Positions 7,619 to 15,229 of a stretch of DNA of 45,059 bases are shown here, piece by piece. The notes beneath the pieces were generated by a model, which ran no database searches, was not told where the DNA came from, and was given only the letters and a program-made list of their open reading frames with translations. Made by a program: the position numbers and the translations under genes. Source of the stretch: an uncultured Lachnospiraceae bacterium (GTDB lineage: Bacteria > Bacillota_A > Clostridia > Lachnospirales > Lachnospiraceae); contig CANOBT010000028.1 of NCBI GenBank assembly GCA_947564305.1, positions 1-45,059 on the forward strand, in the 5' to 3' direction. Position 1 is the stretch's first letter. Each line of letters starts with the position of its first letter.

Positions 7619-8257
7619 CTATATATCATTCAGGCATGCCTGAATCGCCTCATTCAACGAAAGCATCTTATCATCCAGTTCTGACACCATCTGTGCACAT
7701 TCCTGAAGCTCGCGGCTGATGTATTCCGGAGCATTCCCTTCAAATTTATAGTAGATTTTATGCTCCAGACTTGCCCAGAAATCCATGGCAATCGTACGAA
7801 TCTGAATCTCCACCTTTGTATCTACTACACTGTCAGATAAAAAAATCGGCACCGACACAAGCATATGGTAACTCTTATATCCGCTCTCTTTCGGATTTCT
7901 GATATAATCTTTAATGGATAGAACCTTTAAGTCACTCTGATTCCCTATCATCTCTGCCAATCGGTAAATATCCGACGTAAATGAGCAAATCAACCGCACA
8001 CCTGCAATATCATTGATATACTTCACCATATTTACAATAGAGGTCTCTCTGCCATAACGTTTCAATTTTTTTACAATACTTTCCGGCGTCTTAATTCGCG
8101 TCTTAATATGCTCAATCGGATTATATTTATGTACATGCTGGAACTCGTCATTCAAAATTTCAAGCTTTGTTCCAACTTCCTTTAAGGCCGCATTGTACAG
8201 GAAAATCACTGTCTTCCAACTGTCTACGTCTTCATAATTCCTGATGGCGTCCTGCAT
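7619..8257 (-). CDS. relQ: Small alarmone synthetase, RelQ type
   Basis: A 212-aa single-domain GTP pyrophosphokinase that transfers pyrophosphate from ATP to GTP or GDP, making (p)ppGpp under stress. Recognisable RelA/SpoT synthetase motifs include DIAGVRLICSF, RNPKESGYKSYH, EIQIRT and DFWASLEHKI. There is no HD hydrolase, TGS or ACT domain, so it synthesises but does not degrade the alarmone. An in-frame GTG at 8284 overlaps its own AGGAGG and cannot be used with it. The ATG at 8257, with AGGGG 8 nt upstream, is the likely start, although a non-ATG start near 8275 is possible. The gene has its own promoter. Confidence 0.93.
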   Translation of the reverse strand: MQDAIRNYEDVDSWKTVIFLYNAALKEVGTKLEILNDEFQHVHKYNPIEHIKTRIKTPESIVKKLKRYGRETSIVNMVKYINDIAGVRLICSFTSDIYRLAEMIGNQSDLKVLSIKDYIRNPKESGYKSYHMLVSVPIFLSDSVVDTKVEIQIRTIAMDFWASLEHKIYYKFEGNAPEYISRELQECAQMVSELDDKMLSLNEAIQACLNDI

Positions 8258-8334
8258 CTGTTGTTCCCCTTTCAGTCCTGCCACCTCCTTTTTTTCGGAT
8301 TATTATGGAATATATCATATCCCCGTATAGTCCT

Positions 8335-8363
8335 ATCATATCATGTAAGGACAATCTATTCAA
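8335..8363 (-). promoter_or_regulatory. Promoter of relQ
   Basis: Minus-strand -35 TTGAAT (8358-8363) and -10 TATGAT (8335-8340) with a 17-nt spacer, about 75 nt before the chosen start codon. Confidence 0.55.
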
Positions 8364-8433
8364 CAAAATTTCAAACAATAGTTCGCTGCTCTCTGTCAAA
8401 TACAATTCACAGAGCGGTAAACCGTAACCTCTA

Positions 8434-9492
8434 TTATAATTCCAGTTTCATATCGCCATAGCGAATCCAGTTCTTTTTGCGCATAAATTCTGAGACCCCC
8501 AGTGTCAGCAATGCCGGCAGCAAAATCTGAATCACAATAATCTTAACCAACACAATCAAAGGCTGTTCCGTCTGAATCATCACCTGCCATGTCATCAACG
8601 GCCCCACCAAACCTGCAGTCCCCATACCTGACCCTGTAGCATTATTGGTCATATGCAACAGCATGGTTCCCACAGGACCCAGAACTGCACTGGAAATAAT
8701 TGCAGGAAGCCATATCAGCGGTCTGCGTACAATATTCGGAATCTGCAGCATTGAAGTCCCTATTCCCTGAGCAATCAATCCGCTGAAACGATTTTCCCGA
8801 AAACTTGCCACAGCAAAACCAACCATATTACAACAGCATCCAATGGTTGCTGCACCTGCCGCCAACCCTGACAGATTTAGAATAATGCCAAGCGCCGCCG
8901 AACTGATGGGCAGTGTCAGAATAACCCCCATCAATACAGAAACCACAATTCCCATAAGGAATGGCTGCTGTTCTGTCCCCCAGTTGATCAAAGAACCCAG
9001 CCACGTCATAAACCTTGAAATAGGAGGTCCTACGAAAATTCCTACAACAGAACCCACCCCAATGCAGATCAAGGGGGTCAGAATAATATCCAGTTTTGTC
9101 CTCCCACTGATTAAAATCCCGACTTCAATCGCTACGTAAGCAGCCACGAATGCACCTAAAGGCTCGCCTGGTCCTGAAAATACCATTGCACCGCCAGACT
9201 GCATGACTTCACCGGCCAGAAGTTTACTTGCAAAGGCACCAATCATCCCTGCCGTTGCTGCCGATACCACAACCAAATGATCTGCCTCAAATTTTCTGGC
9301 AACCCCAACGCCAATCCCCGCACCGGTCATCGCCGCCGCCATTTTTCCCGTGAGGTAAATGAGACTGCCCACATCTCCTCCGGCAAATATCCCAACCTGC
9401 TGTATGATCGTACCAATAATCAATGTAGCGAACAATCCCTGTGCCATTCCTCCGAGACCATCCACAAAAATTCTGTCTAAAATACTTTTCAT
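8434..9492 (-). CDS. PTS-type IIC membrane protein (PTS_EIIC_2 family)
   Basis: A 352-aa polytopic membrane protein with about ten hydrophobic segments rich in Gly and Ala, starting MKSILDRIFVDGLGGMAQGLF. That opening, the segments FSGPGEPLGAFVAAYVAIEVG and LPISSAALGIILNLSGLA, and the pattern MTNNATGSGMGTAGLVGP fit the stand-alone PTS_EIIC_2 membrane family. No IIA, IIB or HPr genes are beside it, so it may not be a classical phosphotransferase permease; the substrate is unknown. Nine extra codons upstream are discarded because AGGAG precedes the ATG at 9492. Its leader has a palindromic element shared with the DUF1700 gene. Confidence 0.78.
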   Translation of the reverse strand: MKSILDRIFVDGLGGMAQGLFATLIIGTIIQQVGIFAGGDVGSLIYLTGKMAAAMTGAGIGVGVARKFEADHLVVVSAATAGMIGAFASKLLAGEVMQSGGAMVFSGPGEPLGAFVAAYVAIEVGILISGRTKLDIILTPLICIGVGSVVGIFVGPPISRFMTWLGSLINWGTEQQPFLMGIVVSVLMGVILTLPISSAALGIILNLSGLAAGAATIGCCCNMVGFAVASFRENRFSGLIAQGIGTSMLQIPNIVRRPLIWLPAIISSAVLGPVGTMLLHMTNNATGSGMGTAGLVGPLMTWQVMIQTEQPLIVLVKIIVIQILLPALLTLGVSEFMRKKNWIRYGDMKLEL

Positions 9493-9513
9493 CTTTTTTC
9501 TCCTGACTTTTGT

Positions 9514-9538
9514 AATCAATCTGCTTTACAGATTGATT
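9514..9538 (-). promoter_or_regulatory. Shared leader element, PTS IIC copy (perfect palindrome)
   Basis: AATCAATCTG (9514-9523) and CAGATTGATT (9529-9538) form a perfect 10-bp inverted repeat around CTTTA, 20 nt before the start codon. The related core GCTTTACCG recurs at 9591-9599 further upstream, and a relative (GCGGTAAACCG) lies at 8413-8423. It may be a repressor site or a leader hairpin. Confidence 0.5.
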
Positions 9539-9740
9539 CCCTGCATGCCCGCCGTCTGCCTTTTATATGCAATGACCTTGATGACTCATCGCTTTACCGC
9601 ACTAAATTCCTTAAAGCATATCATGTTTTAGGGATTTTGTCATCATATTTTTTATCTTTTATTTTTTATCGCTCAATGTTATACTGTTAATCACCGGATA
9701 GTGCACTTTTCGGAATTTATTTTATGAAGGAGAACAAAAA

Positions 9741-10004
9741 ATGTTCCGCTTATGGGGAAAAGAATGGAAAAATAACCGTCTGGTCCGCGATACGGTAATC
9801 TGCGATGAGACCGACGATACACGTACACATAAAATATTTAATGCACTGGATGCTGTCTGCTATGAATTTGACCTGAGCAAGCCAATCTGGCTTGATTCCA
9901 CGATTTCAGACTTTAAACGTCACAGCAAAGCCCGCTTTTATCAGGATAATTTTGTAGATTCTATTGATTTTGATTATCTGGAAATCCAGGTAATCGAGGA
10001 ATAA
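9741..10004 (+). CDS. Hypothetical protein, 87 aa
   Basis: A small soluble, acidic protein (MFRLWGKEWKNN...YLEIQVIEE), one of the few plus-strand genes. AAGGAG lies a few bases upstream of the ATG at 9741, a TATACT -10-like box is present at 9680-9685, and a hairpin follows the stop, so the gene looks genuine. It has no signal peptide, membrane segment or metal-binding motif. The predicted mix of strands and helix, with conserved-looking aromatic residues (FDLSKPIWLD, FDYLEIQVI), suggests a small folded domain. I recall similar unnamed proteins in Lachnospiraceae but know no function. Confidence 0.75.
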   Translation: MFRLWGKEWKNNRLVRDTVICDETDDTRTHKIFNALDAVCYEFDLSKPIWLDSTISDFKRHSKARFYQDNFVDSIDFDYLEIQVIEE

Positions 10005-10020
10005 AGAACCGTTAAACCAA

Positions 10021-10053
10021 AGAAGTGTACGCCTTTATCCGACGCACACTTCT
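10021..10053. terminator. Hairpin between convergent genes (1)
   Basis: AGAAGTGT (10021-10028) pairs with ACACTTCT (10046-10053), with inner CG pairs. It lies directly after the 87-aa gene. The U-tract is weak. Confidence 0.55.
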
Positions 10054-10062
10054 CTTATATTC

Positions 10063-10080
10063 TGCCGCAGCGCTGCGGCA
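10063..10080. terminator. Perfect 18-bp palindrome between convergent genes (2)
   Basis: TGCCGCAGCGCTGCGGCA is a perfect inverted repeat about 30 nt past the stop of the PurF-like gene on the minus strand. With the hairpin at 10021 it probably separates the convergent transcripts. It lacks a long U-tract. Confidence 0.5.
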
Positions 10081-10111
10081 AGATATCTTTCTTTCTGCAG
10101 CACGCAGTTTT

Positions 10112-11521
10112 CTATTCTTTCCCATCAAAACAGTATGTACACAACTGACACGGAGACAATCCAATAGATTCCACCATATCATCCAGCCTGTGATACCGAA
10201 GCGTCGTGAAATTCTGCTGTTTCCGAATCTCCTCCACCATCTCATCATACTTTTCACAACATGGATCTGAATACTCGGCAAGCACTTCCGGAGTCACTTC
10301 TTCCTCTCTTGCCTGAATCACCCGTCTTGCAATCAAATCCAGTTCCGACTTAGAGCGCGAGAAATTCAAATATTTACACCCATATAACAACGGCGGACAT
10401 GCCGGACGCACATGTACCTCCTCAGCCCCGCTATTATATAAAAACTCTGTTGTCTCCCGAAGCTGAGTTCCACGCACAATCGAATCGTCAATTAAGAGCA
10501 GTTTCTTCCCCTCAATCAGTTGCTGTACCGGAATTAACTTCATACGCGCAATCAAATCCCTCTGGCTCTGGTTGGTCGGCATAAAGGAGCGCGGCCAGGT
10601 AGGTGTATACTTGATAAACGGCCTTGCATATGGAATCCCGGATTCATTGGCATACCCTATGGCATGTGCGATTCCTGAATCGGGAACCCCGGCAACAATA
10701 TCCGGCGATACACAGCCTTCGTCCCGCTTTGCCAGCATGCTTCCGCATTTATAACGCATCTCCTCTACATTGATTCCTTCATAGGAGGAAGTCGGATATC
10801 CATAATACACCCATAAGAAAGAACAGATCTTCATCTCAGTTCCCGGCTGGCTGACAGTCTCCACACTGTCCGGGGTGACAAATACCACCTCAGCCGGACG
10901 AAGCTCTCTGTCATGTTCAAATCCCAGGTTGATATACGCGAAATTCTCAAAAGATACACAGTAGGCATCTTCCCGTTTTCCGATTACAACAGGCGTTCGT
11001 CCATACTTATCCCTCGCTGCGTAAATTCCTTCTCTCGTCATCAGCAGCATAGTCATGGAGCCGTCCACAAGCTCCTGAACATAACGGATTCCCTCCACAA
11101 GCGTATCCGACTTGCAGATTAATGATGCAATCAACTCCGTAGCATTAATCTGCCCGCCGCTCATCTCCTGAAAATGAGAGCGTCCGTCCCGATAGGTTTC
11201 CTTCAGCAATGCCTCCATATTATTAATCTTTCCTACCGTAATGATGGCAAAGCTCCCCAGATGTGACTGGATAAGAAGCGGCTGCGGCTCATAGTCAGAA
11301 ATACAGCCAATGCCAAGATACCCTTTTAATTCCTCGGCATCCTTCTCAAATTTTGTCCGGAAAGGAGAATTTTCAATATTATGGATTGCCCTTTGAAACC
11401 CTTCCTCTCCATACATCGCCATTCCACCGCGCCGTGTGCCTAGATGAGAATGATAATCTACACCATAAAACAACTCTAACGTACAATTTTTCTTTGAAGC
11501 CACTCCAAAAAATCCACCCAT
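10112..11521 (-). CDS. PurF-like amidophosphoribosyltransferase lacking the glutaminase nucleophile
   Basis: A 469-aa protein with the two-domain layout of glutamine PRPP amidotransferase, the first enzyme of purine synthesis. The N-terminal half resembles the Ntn glutaminase domain, but where PurF has a catalytic Cys (CGVFGI) this reads MGGFFGV, so the nucleophile is Gly. The C-terminal half keeps the PRPP loop (LLLIDDSIVRGTQLRE, about 343-358), the PDSG loop and a Cys-rich end (PCQLCTYCFDGKE) like the Fe-S ligands of Bacillus PurF. AGGGAG precedes the ATG at 11521, so no hidden upstream Cys codon is likely. It may use free ammonia or do something else. No purine genes or riboswitch lie nearby. 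Confidence 0.85.
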   Translation of the reverse strand: MGGFFGVASKKNCTLELFYGVDYHSHLGTRRGGMAMYGEEGFQRAIHNIENSPFRTKFEKDAEELKGYLGIGCISDYEPQPLLIQSHLGSFAIITVGKINNMEALLKETYRDGRSHFQEMSGGQINATELIASLICKSDTLVEGIRYVQELVDGSMTMLLMTREGIYAARDKYGRTPVVIGKREDAYCVSFENFAYINLGFEHDRELRPAEVVFVTPDSVETVSQPGTEMKICSFLWVYYGYPTSSYEGINVEEMRYKCGSMLAKRDEGCVSPDIVAGVPDSGIAHAIGYANESGIPYARPFIKYTPTWPRSFMPTNQSQRDLIARMKLIPVQQLIEGKKLLLIDDSIVRGTQLRETTEFLYNSGAEEVHVRPACPPLLYGCKYLNFSRSKSELDLIARRVIQAREEEVTPEVLAEYSDPCCEKYDEMVEEIRKQQNFTTLRYHRLDDMVESIGLSPCQLCTYCFDGKE

Positions 11522-11617
11522 GTGCCCATCTCCCTTTTCTGTCGATTGTCTATTGATGATTTATAAAGGAACACTTATCTAAATAACCAGATCTAATTAT
11601 TGTCAAATACAAGAATA

Positions 11618-13321
11618 TTACAGTGTCAGTCCCCGGTATCTGTTCAAGCATGCAAACATCTCCTGCCTCCTCGGCATCGCAAGCCCCGCCACGTTTGACT
11701 GACTTTCACATAAACCTGCCAGCCCGTCCTGCGCAATCTTTTCCTCCAGTTTTTTTACCACTTCCTGCACCGTTGTGCGTCCCCCGAAAAAGTGCTTCTC
11801 CGCATACCGCACACAGTATCCCAACGCGGTCACCTGTTCACTGTCTGTCAATTGCTCCACATAACGTAAATCTATGTTCTCCCGGTTAATCTGCACCGCC
11901 TCTCGTCCCATAGTCTTCATCTTAATTCTGTCATTTCCTCTATAAGCCTTATTCTGCCCCGGACATCTTGTAAATACAGGTTTTTTCGCAGGTTCCTCCA
12001 GCCCGCTGAGCGCCGGAAAACTTTCCGCTTCCTTTTTGGCAAATGCCGTAATCTCTTTTGGCACATATTTATCCATCTGTACGATTGTATCCGCAATATG
12101 AAAATACGCCCCGGAACTGCCCGCCACAATCACCGTAGAAATCCCATAATTGTCATACAATTCCCGAATCCGATCGATAAATGGTGTGATTGGCTCCATA
12201 TCCCGATGAATGACTCTTTGCATCAGCTCATCACGAATCATAAAATTCGTCGCGCTTGTATCCTCGTCAATGAGCAGTGCCTTGGCCCCCGCTTCCATCC
12301 CCTCCACCACATTCGCCGCCTGGGAGGTACTTCCACTGGCGTCCTCTGTATAGAAGCCTCTCGTTTCCTTCCCATTGGGCAGGTCGTTGATAAACATAGA
12401 AATATCTGTCTTCTTAATACTTCTTCCATCCTCCGCACGAATTTTCACAGCAGATGCATCCGTAATCACATACTCCCGTCCGTCTCCGGCAATATGGTCG
12501 TAGACTCCCAATTCCAACGCCTTCAGCAAAGTCGACTTTCCATGGTATCCACCGCCCACTATCAGCGTAATTCCTTTTCGAATTCCCATGCCAGTCAGAG
12601 TTCCTTTGTGGGGAAGCTCCATCGTGACTTCCATCTCCTTCGGGGACTGAAACGCCACTGCCCCCCGCATGGGGCGCGCAGAAATTCCGGACTCTCTCGG
12701 CAGTATCGAGCCATTTGCCACAAAGGCAGTGAGCCCCTTCGCCTCTAACTGTTCCCGGATATACTCCTGGTCTTCTGCCAGATCAATGATACTTCGCACC
12801 TTTTTCTTATTGCATGTTTTGTAATAGAGAGACTGCTCCACACAGTCCGGAAGAAAATCAAACAAAATCTTTTCCAATTCTCTTGCATTAATTGTCCGCC
12901 CATTCGCTGGAAAGCCGATTTCCATACGCAAAACGATATCTCCGCTTTCGGCTTCCATCTGGCAGGCTGTACGCTCCAAAACCTCCTGTCCGCACCTGCT
13001 GATCGAAATCAGCCCACTCTTTCCTGAACCTTTTGCCTTAAATGCATATTGCTCCACCGAGCGGTGGAACTGCCGGGTCAGATAGTCCTGCAATGCCCTC
13101 TTCTGGCACTTCCCACAGTACAATTCCTTTGGAAATCCCGCTATCTTCCCTTTCATATGCACACTCACCTTTGACGGCGATGCAAACGGGTCCCCCTGCA
13201 CATGGTCAATAGAAAGAATATATCCCGGAAACTGATAAACACCCTTCGTGTCCTTATATGCCGGATAGCTCTTATGGTCAATCCTGTTTAGTAAATTCCG
13301 CAACTCTGTTGATGTCTGCAT
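11618..13321 (-). CDS. Predicted ATPase of the ABC class (PF09818 family), function unknown
   Basis: A 567-aa soluble protein with an ABC-like nucleotide-binding fold in its second half: Walker A GGGYHGKST (about 256-264) and Walker B ALLIDEDTS (about 348-356), followed by VIVAGSSGAYFHIADTIVQMD. The N-terminal half has a CGKC pair and its own fold. There are no membrane segments and no partner permease, so it is not a transporter. This is the widespread uncharacterised family annotated 'ABC-ATPase domain-containing protein'. GAGGAG precedes the ATG at 13321. It sits 56 nt after the GH20 gene on the same strand and may share its transcript, but I see no functional link. Confidence 0.88.
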   Translation of the reverse strand: MQTSTELRNLLNRIDHKSYPAYKDTKGVYQFPGYILSIDHVQGDPFASPSKVSVHMKGKIAGFPKELYCGKCQKRALQDYLTRQFHRSVEQYAFKAKGSGKSGLISISRCGQEVLERTACQMEAESGDIVLRMEIGFPANGRTINARELEKILFDFLPDCVEQSLYYKTCNKKKVRSIIDLAEDQEYIREQLEAKGLTAFVANGSILPRESGISARPMRGAVAFQSPKEMEVTMELPHKGTLTGMGIRKGITLIVGGGYHGKSTLLKALELGVYDHIAGDGREYVITDASAVKIRAEDGRSIKKTDISMFINDLPNGKETRGFYTEDASGSTSQAANVVEGMEAGAKALLIDEDTSATNFMIRDELMQRVIHRDMEPITPFIDRIRELYDNYGISTVIVAGSSGAYFHIADTIVQMDKYVPKEITAFAKKEAESFPALSGLEEPAKKPVFTRCPGQNKAYRGNDRIKMKTMGREAVQINRENIDLRYVEQLTDSEQVTALGYCVRYAEKHFFGGRTTVQEVVKKLEEKIAQDGLAGLCESQSNVAGLAMPRRQEMFACLNRYRGLTL

Positions 13322-13377
13322 ATCATCTCTCCTCTATAAACTTTCTTACAGCAAACTATATTTTATCACTGCTTCTC

Positions 13378-14787
13378 TTAGATAAAATTCTTCTGAAACT
13401 CTTCCATCTGCTTTTTCGCCTCTTCTTCTGACGGAACCCAACCGGATTCCTCTGTAATCTGTATACCATACTTTTCAAATACTGGCAATAATATTTTCAA
13501 TCGTTTCTCAAAGGAAGAATACCCGGGCCTTGCACCTGCGCACCACCCAACTTCCGCAGACGCCGCATATCTTGGCCAGCACATGGTTTCCAATCTCTTA
13601 GCATCACGGATATGTTCTGTCCATGCCAGACATTCTGTTCCCAAAATCCCCTCTCCGTCCTTTGACAGCCCTTCCGGACTGTCATCCAATTGGTAAACAT
13701 CCTGCAGCGAAAGCGAGCCATAAGGGTAATCACAATAGCAATTCTTTACCGGCGAGATAATCGCTTTTCCGCCCTTTTCTATATGATGTTTTACTATATG
13801 TTCCTGTTCATCTATCCAAAGCTGAACAACGGTATCCTTATCTAAATTGCCCCCATTTGCCGCTTCATTCCATACAATTGCCGCGCGCCCTTTTTCTTTT
13901 AAATATGCTGCAATCCGATTTTCCATGTATCCCTGAAGCTGCTGCATGTCAGAGAGCCCTTCCTCTTTCATTCGCTTCCGGCATAGCGGACAATCCTCCC
14001 ACCGTTCCTTCGGAGCCTCATCACCGCCTATATGGAAATACTTTGAGGGAAAAAGTTCCATCAAATCATCCAGAACATTCTCAATAAAGGCAAATACCTC
14101 TTCCTTCCCACAGCACAAGATATCTGGAAAAATACCCTGCTTTGTGGCTACCTCCATCTTTTTTCCCGTGCAGCAAAGCTCCGGATAAGCCGCCAGAATA
14201 GCCGTGGCATGTCCGGGCATATCCACCTCCGGAATAACTTCCATTCCAAGGCTGTCACAGAAGGACACAATCTCTTTCACGTCCTCTCTCGTATAATATC
14301 TGTCCTCAACCTCATCCGAATGATAACATCCGAAGTTGTCTCCCTTACGCACAGCTCCAATCTGATGCAATCGCGGATATCGCCGGCACTCGATTCTCCA
14401 CCCCTGGTCATCCATAAAATGCCAGTGGAATTTGTTGAGCTTAAAATGCGCACACATTTTTATCATCTTCTTCAATTCATCTACAGGAGTAAAGTGTCTG
14501 GAAGAGTCAATATGAAAGCCCCTCCACACATAAACCGGCTCATCTTCTACTGTAAGGCAAGGAAGATTTTCTTTACACTGTATCTTTAGCTGCTCTAGTG
14601 TAGCCTCTGCATACCGGCACGCCCTCTCGCTGCCTCCGGCAATGAAAATGCCTTCTTTTTTTAATTGCAGCCGGTATTCCTCCTCCCGCAGCTTTTGATC
14701 GATTTTTCGCTCTCTCACTGTCACATCCGCAGCGCCATTCTCGCTCTTTATGACTCTTTTTGGTTCTGGTATCAATGAAATCTTCAT
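13378..14787 (-). CDS. Beta-N-acetylhexosaminidase, GH20
   Basis: A 469-aa family 20 glycoside hydrolase that removes terminal GlcNAc or GalNAc from glycans by substrate-assisted catalysis. A short N-terminal alpha/beta domain (to about residue 85) precedes the barrel, which begins WRGFHIDSSRHFTP. The catalytic Asp-Glu pair is in HIGGDEAPK (about D256, E257); LNKFHWHFMDDQGWR and EVDMPGHATA are further family blocks. No signal peptide is visible, so the enzyme acts inside the cell on imported sugars, which fits the ABC importer upstream. GGAGG 5 nt before the ATG at 14787 decides the start over an ATG four codons earlier. Confidence 0.95.
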   Translation of the reverse strand: MKISLIPEPKRVIKSENGAADVTVRERKIDQKLREEEYRLQLKKEGIFIAGGSERACRYAEATLEQLKIQCKENLPCLTVEDEPVYVWRGFHIDSSRHFTPVDELKKMIKMCAHFKLNKFHWHFMDDQGWRIECRRYPRLHQIGAVRKGDNFGCYHSDEVEDRYYTREDVKEIVSFCDSLGMEVIPEVDMPGHATAILAAYPELCCTGKKMEVATKQGIFPDILCCGKEEVFAFIENVLDDLMELFPSKYFHIGGDEAPKERWEDCPLCRKRMKEEGLSDMQQLQGYMENRIAAYLKEKGRAAIVWNEAANGGNLDKDTVVQLWIDEQEHIVKHHIEKGGKAIISPVKNCYCDYPYGSLSLQDVYQLDDSPEGLSKDGEGILGTECLAWTEHIRDAKRLETMCWPRYAASAEVGWCAGARPGYSSFEKRLKILLPVFEKYGIQITEESGWVPSEEEAKKQMEEFQKNFI

Positions 14788-14896
14788 GCTTTCCTCCATT
14801 GCATTTCTCGAAACGTCCTTTGGACACTCCTATGAAAACATTTGTTTTTCTATGCGCTGCCAACATACAATTCGAATCATGCTTCTACAAAACAAT

Positions 14897-14925
14897 AGGA
14901 GCCATAAAGAAATTTTACAGCTCCT
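14897..14925 (-). terminator. Leader hairpin with U-rich tail before the GH20 gene
   Basis: On the minus strand AGGAGC and GCTCCT, extended by weaker A-U pairs, form a hairpin followed by ATTGTTTTG. It lies downstream of the promoter at 14944-14973, so besides ending transcripts from the zinc-ribbon gene it sits inside the GH20 leader and could attenuate it. Confidence 0.5.
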
Positions 14926-14943
14926 AACTCTCTTTACCTGCCT

Positions 14944-14973
14944 ATAGTATCATGACAAGCACACACTTTTCAA
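14944..14973 (-). promoter_or_regulatory. Promoter of the GH20 gene
   Basis: Minus-strand -35 TTGAAA (14968-14973) and -10 TACTAT (14944-14949), spacer 18 nt. The expected leader is about 150 nt and contains the hairpin at 14897-14925. Confidence 0.6.
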
Positions 14974-15010
14974 CATTTATCTTTTACGGGCTTAAAAAAA
15001 CAGCTTTCTT

Positions 15011-15229
15011 CTAGTCAAAATCGAACTTTTCATATCGCTTATGCATTGCCTTATAGCGAATGCGTACCGTCTCATTTCCGGCCAGTACATCTTCCTCCGT
15101 CCCGGTAAACTGACACCGCAGACAATAATATTCCTCTTTATCCTTATCATAAAACATATCAATATCCAAATCCCTCATAAAACAGGAAGGACACCTGTAG
15201 TTTAATCTGCCTTTTCCAGATTGAGCCAT
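15011..15229 (-). CDS. Small zinc-ribbon protein
   Basis: A 72-aa protein with two Cys pairs, CPSC (13-16) and CLRC (36-39), spaced like a zinc ribbon, followed by an acidic and then a basic segment. It overlaps the end of the putative glycosidase gene by 28 nt, and AAGGAGG lies 10 nt before its ATG, so it is translated from the same message. Single zinc ribbons of this kind bind nucleic acids or proteins; its link to sugar metabolism is unclear. I do not recognise a named family. Confidence 0.75.
   Translation of the reverse strand: MAQSGKGRLNYRCPSCFMRDLDIDMFYDKDKEEYYCLRCQFTGTEEDVLAGNETVRIRYKAMHKRYEKFDFD

Noticed and set aside
11522..11617. Purine riboswitch or PurBox before the PurF-like gene
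   Set aside because: The 96-nt gap is too short and shows no conserved aptamer core.
12098..12748. 216-aa plus-strand frame antisense to the ABC-class ATPase
   Set aside because: It covers Walker A and Walker B coding sequence of the real gene and has no ribosome binding site or domain pattern.
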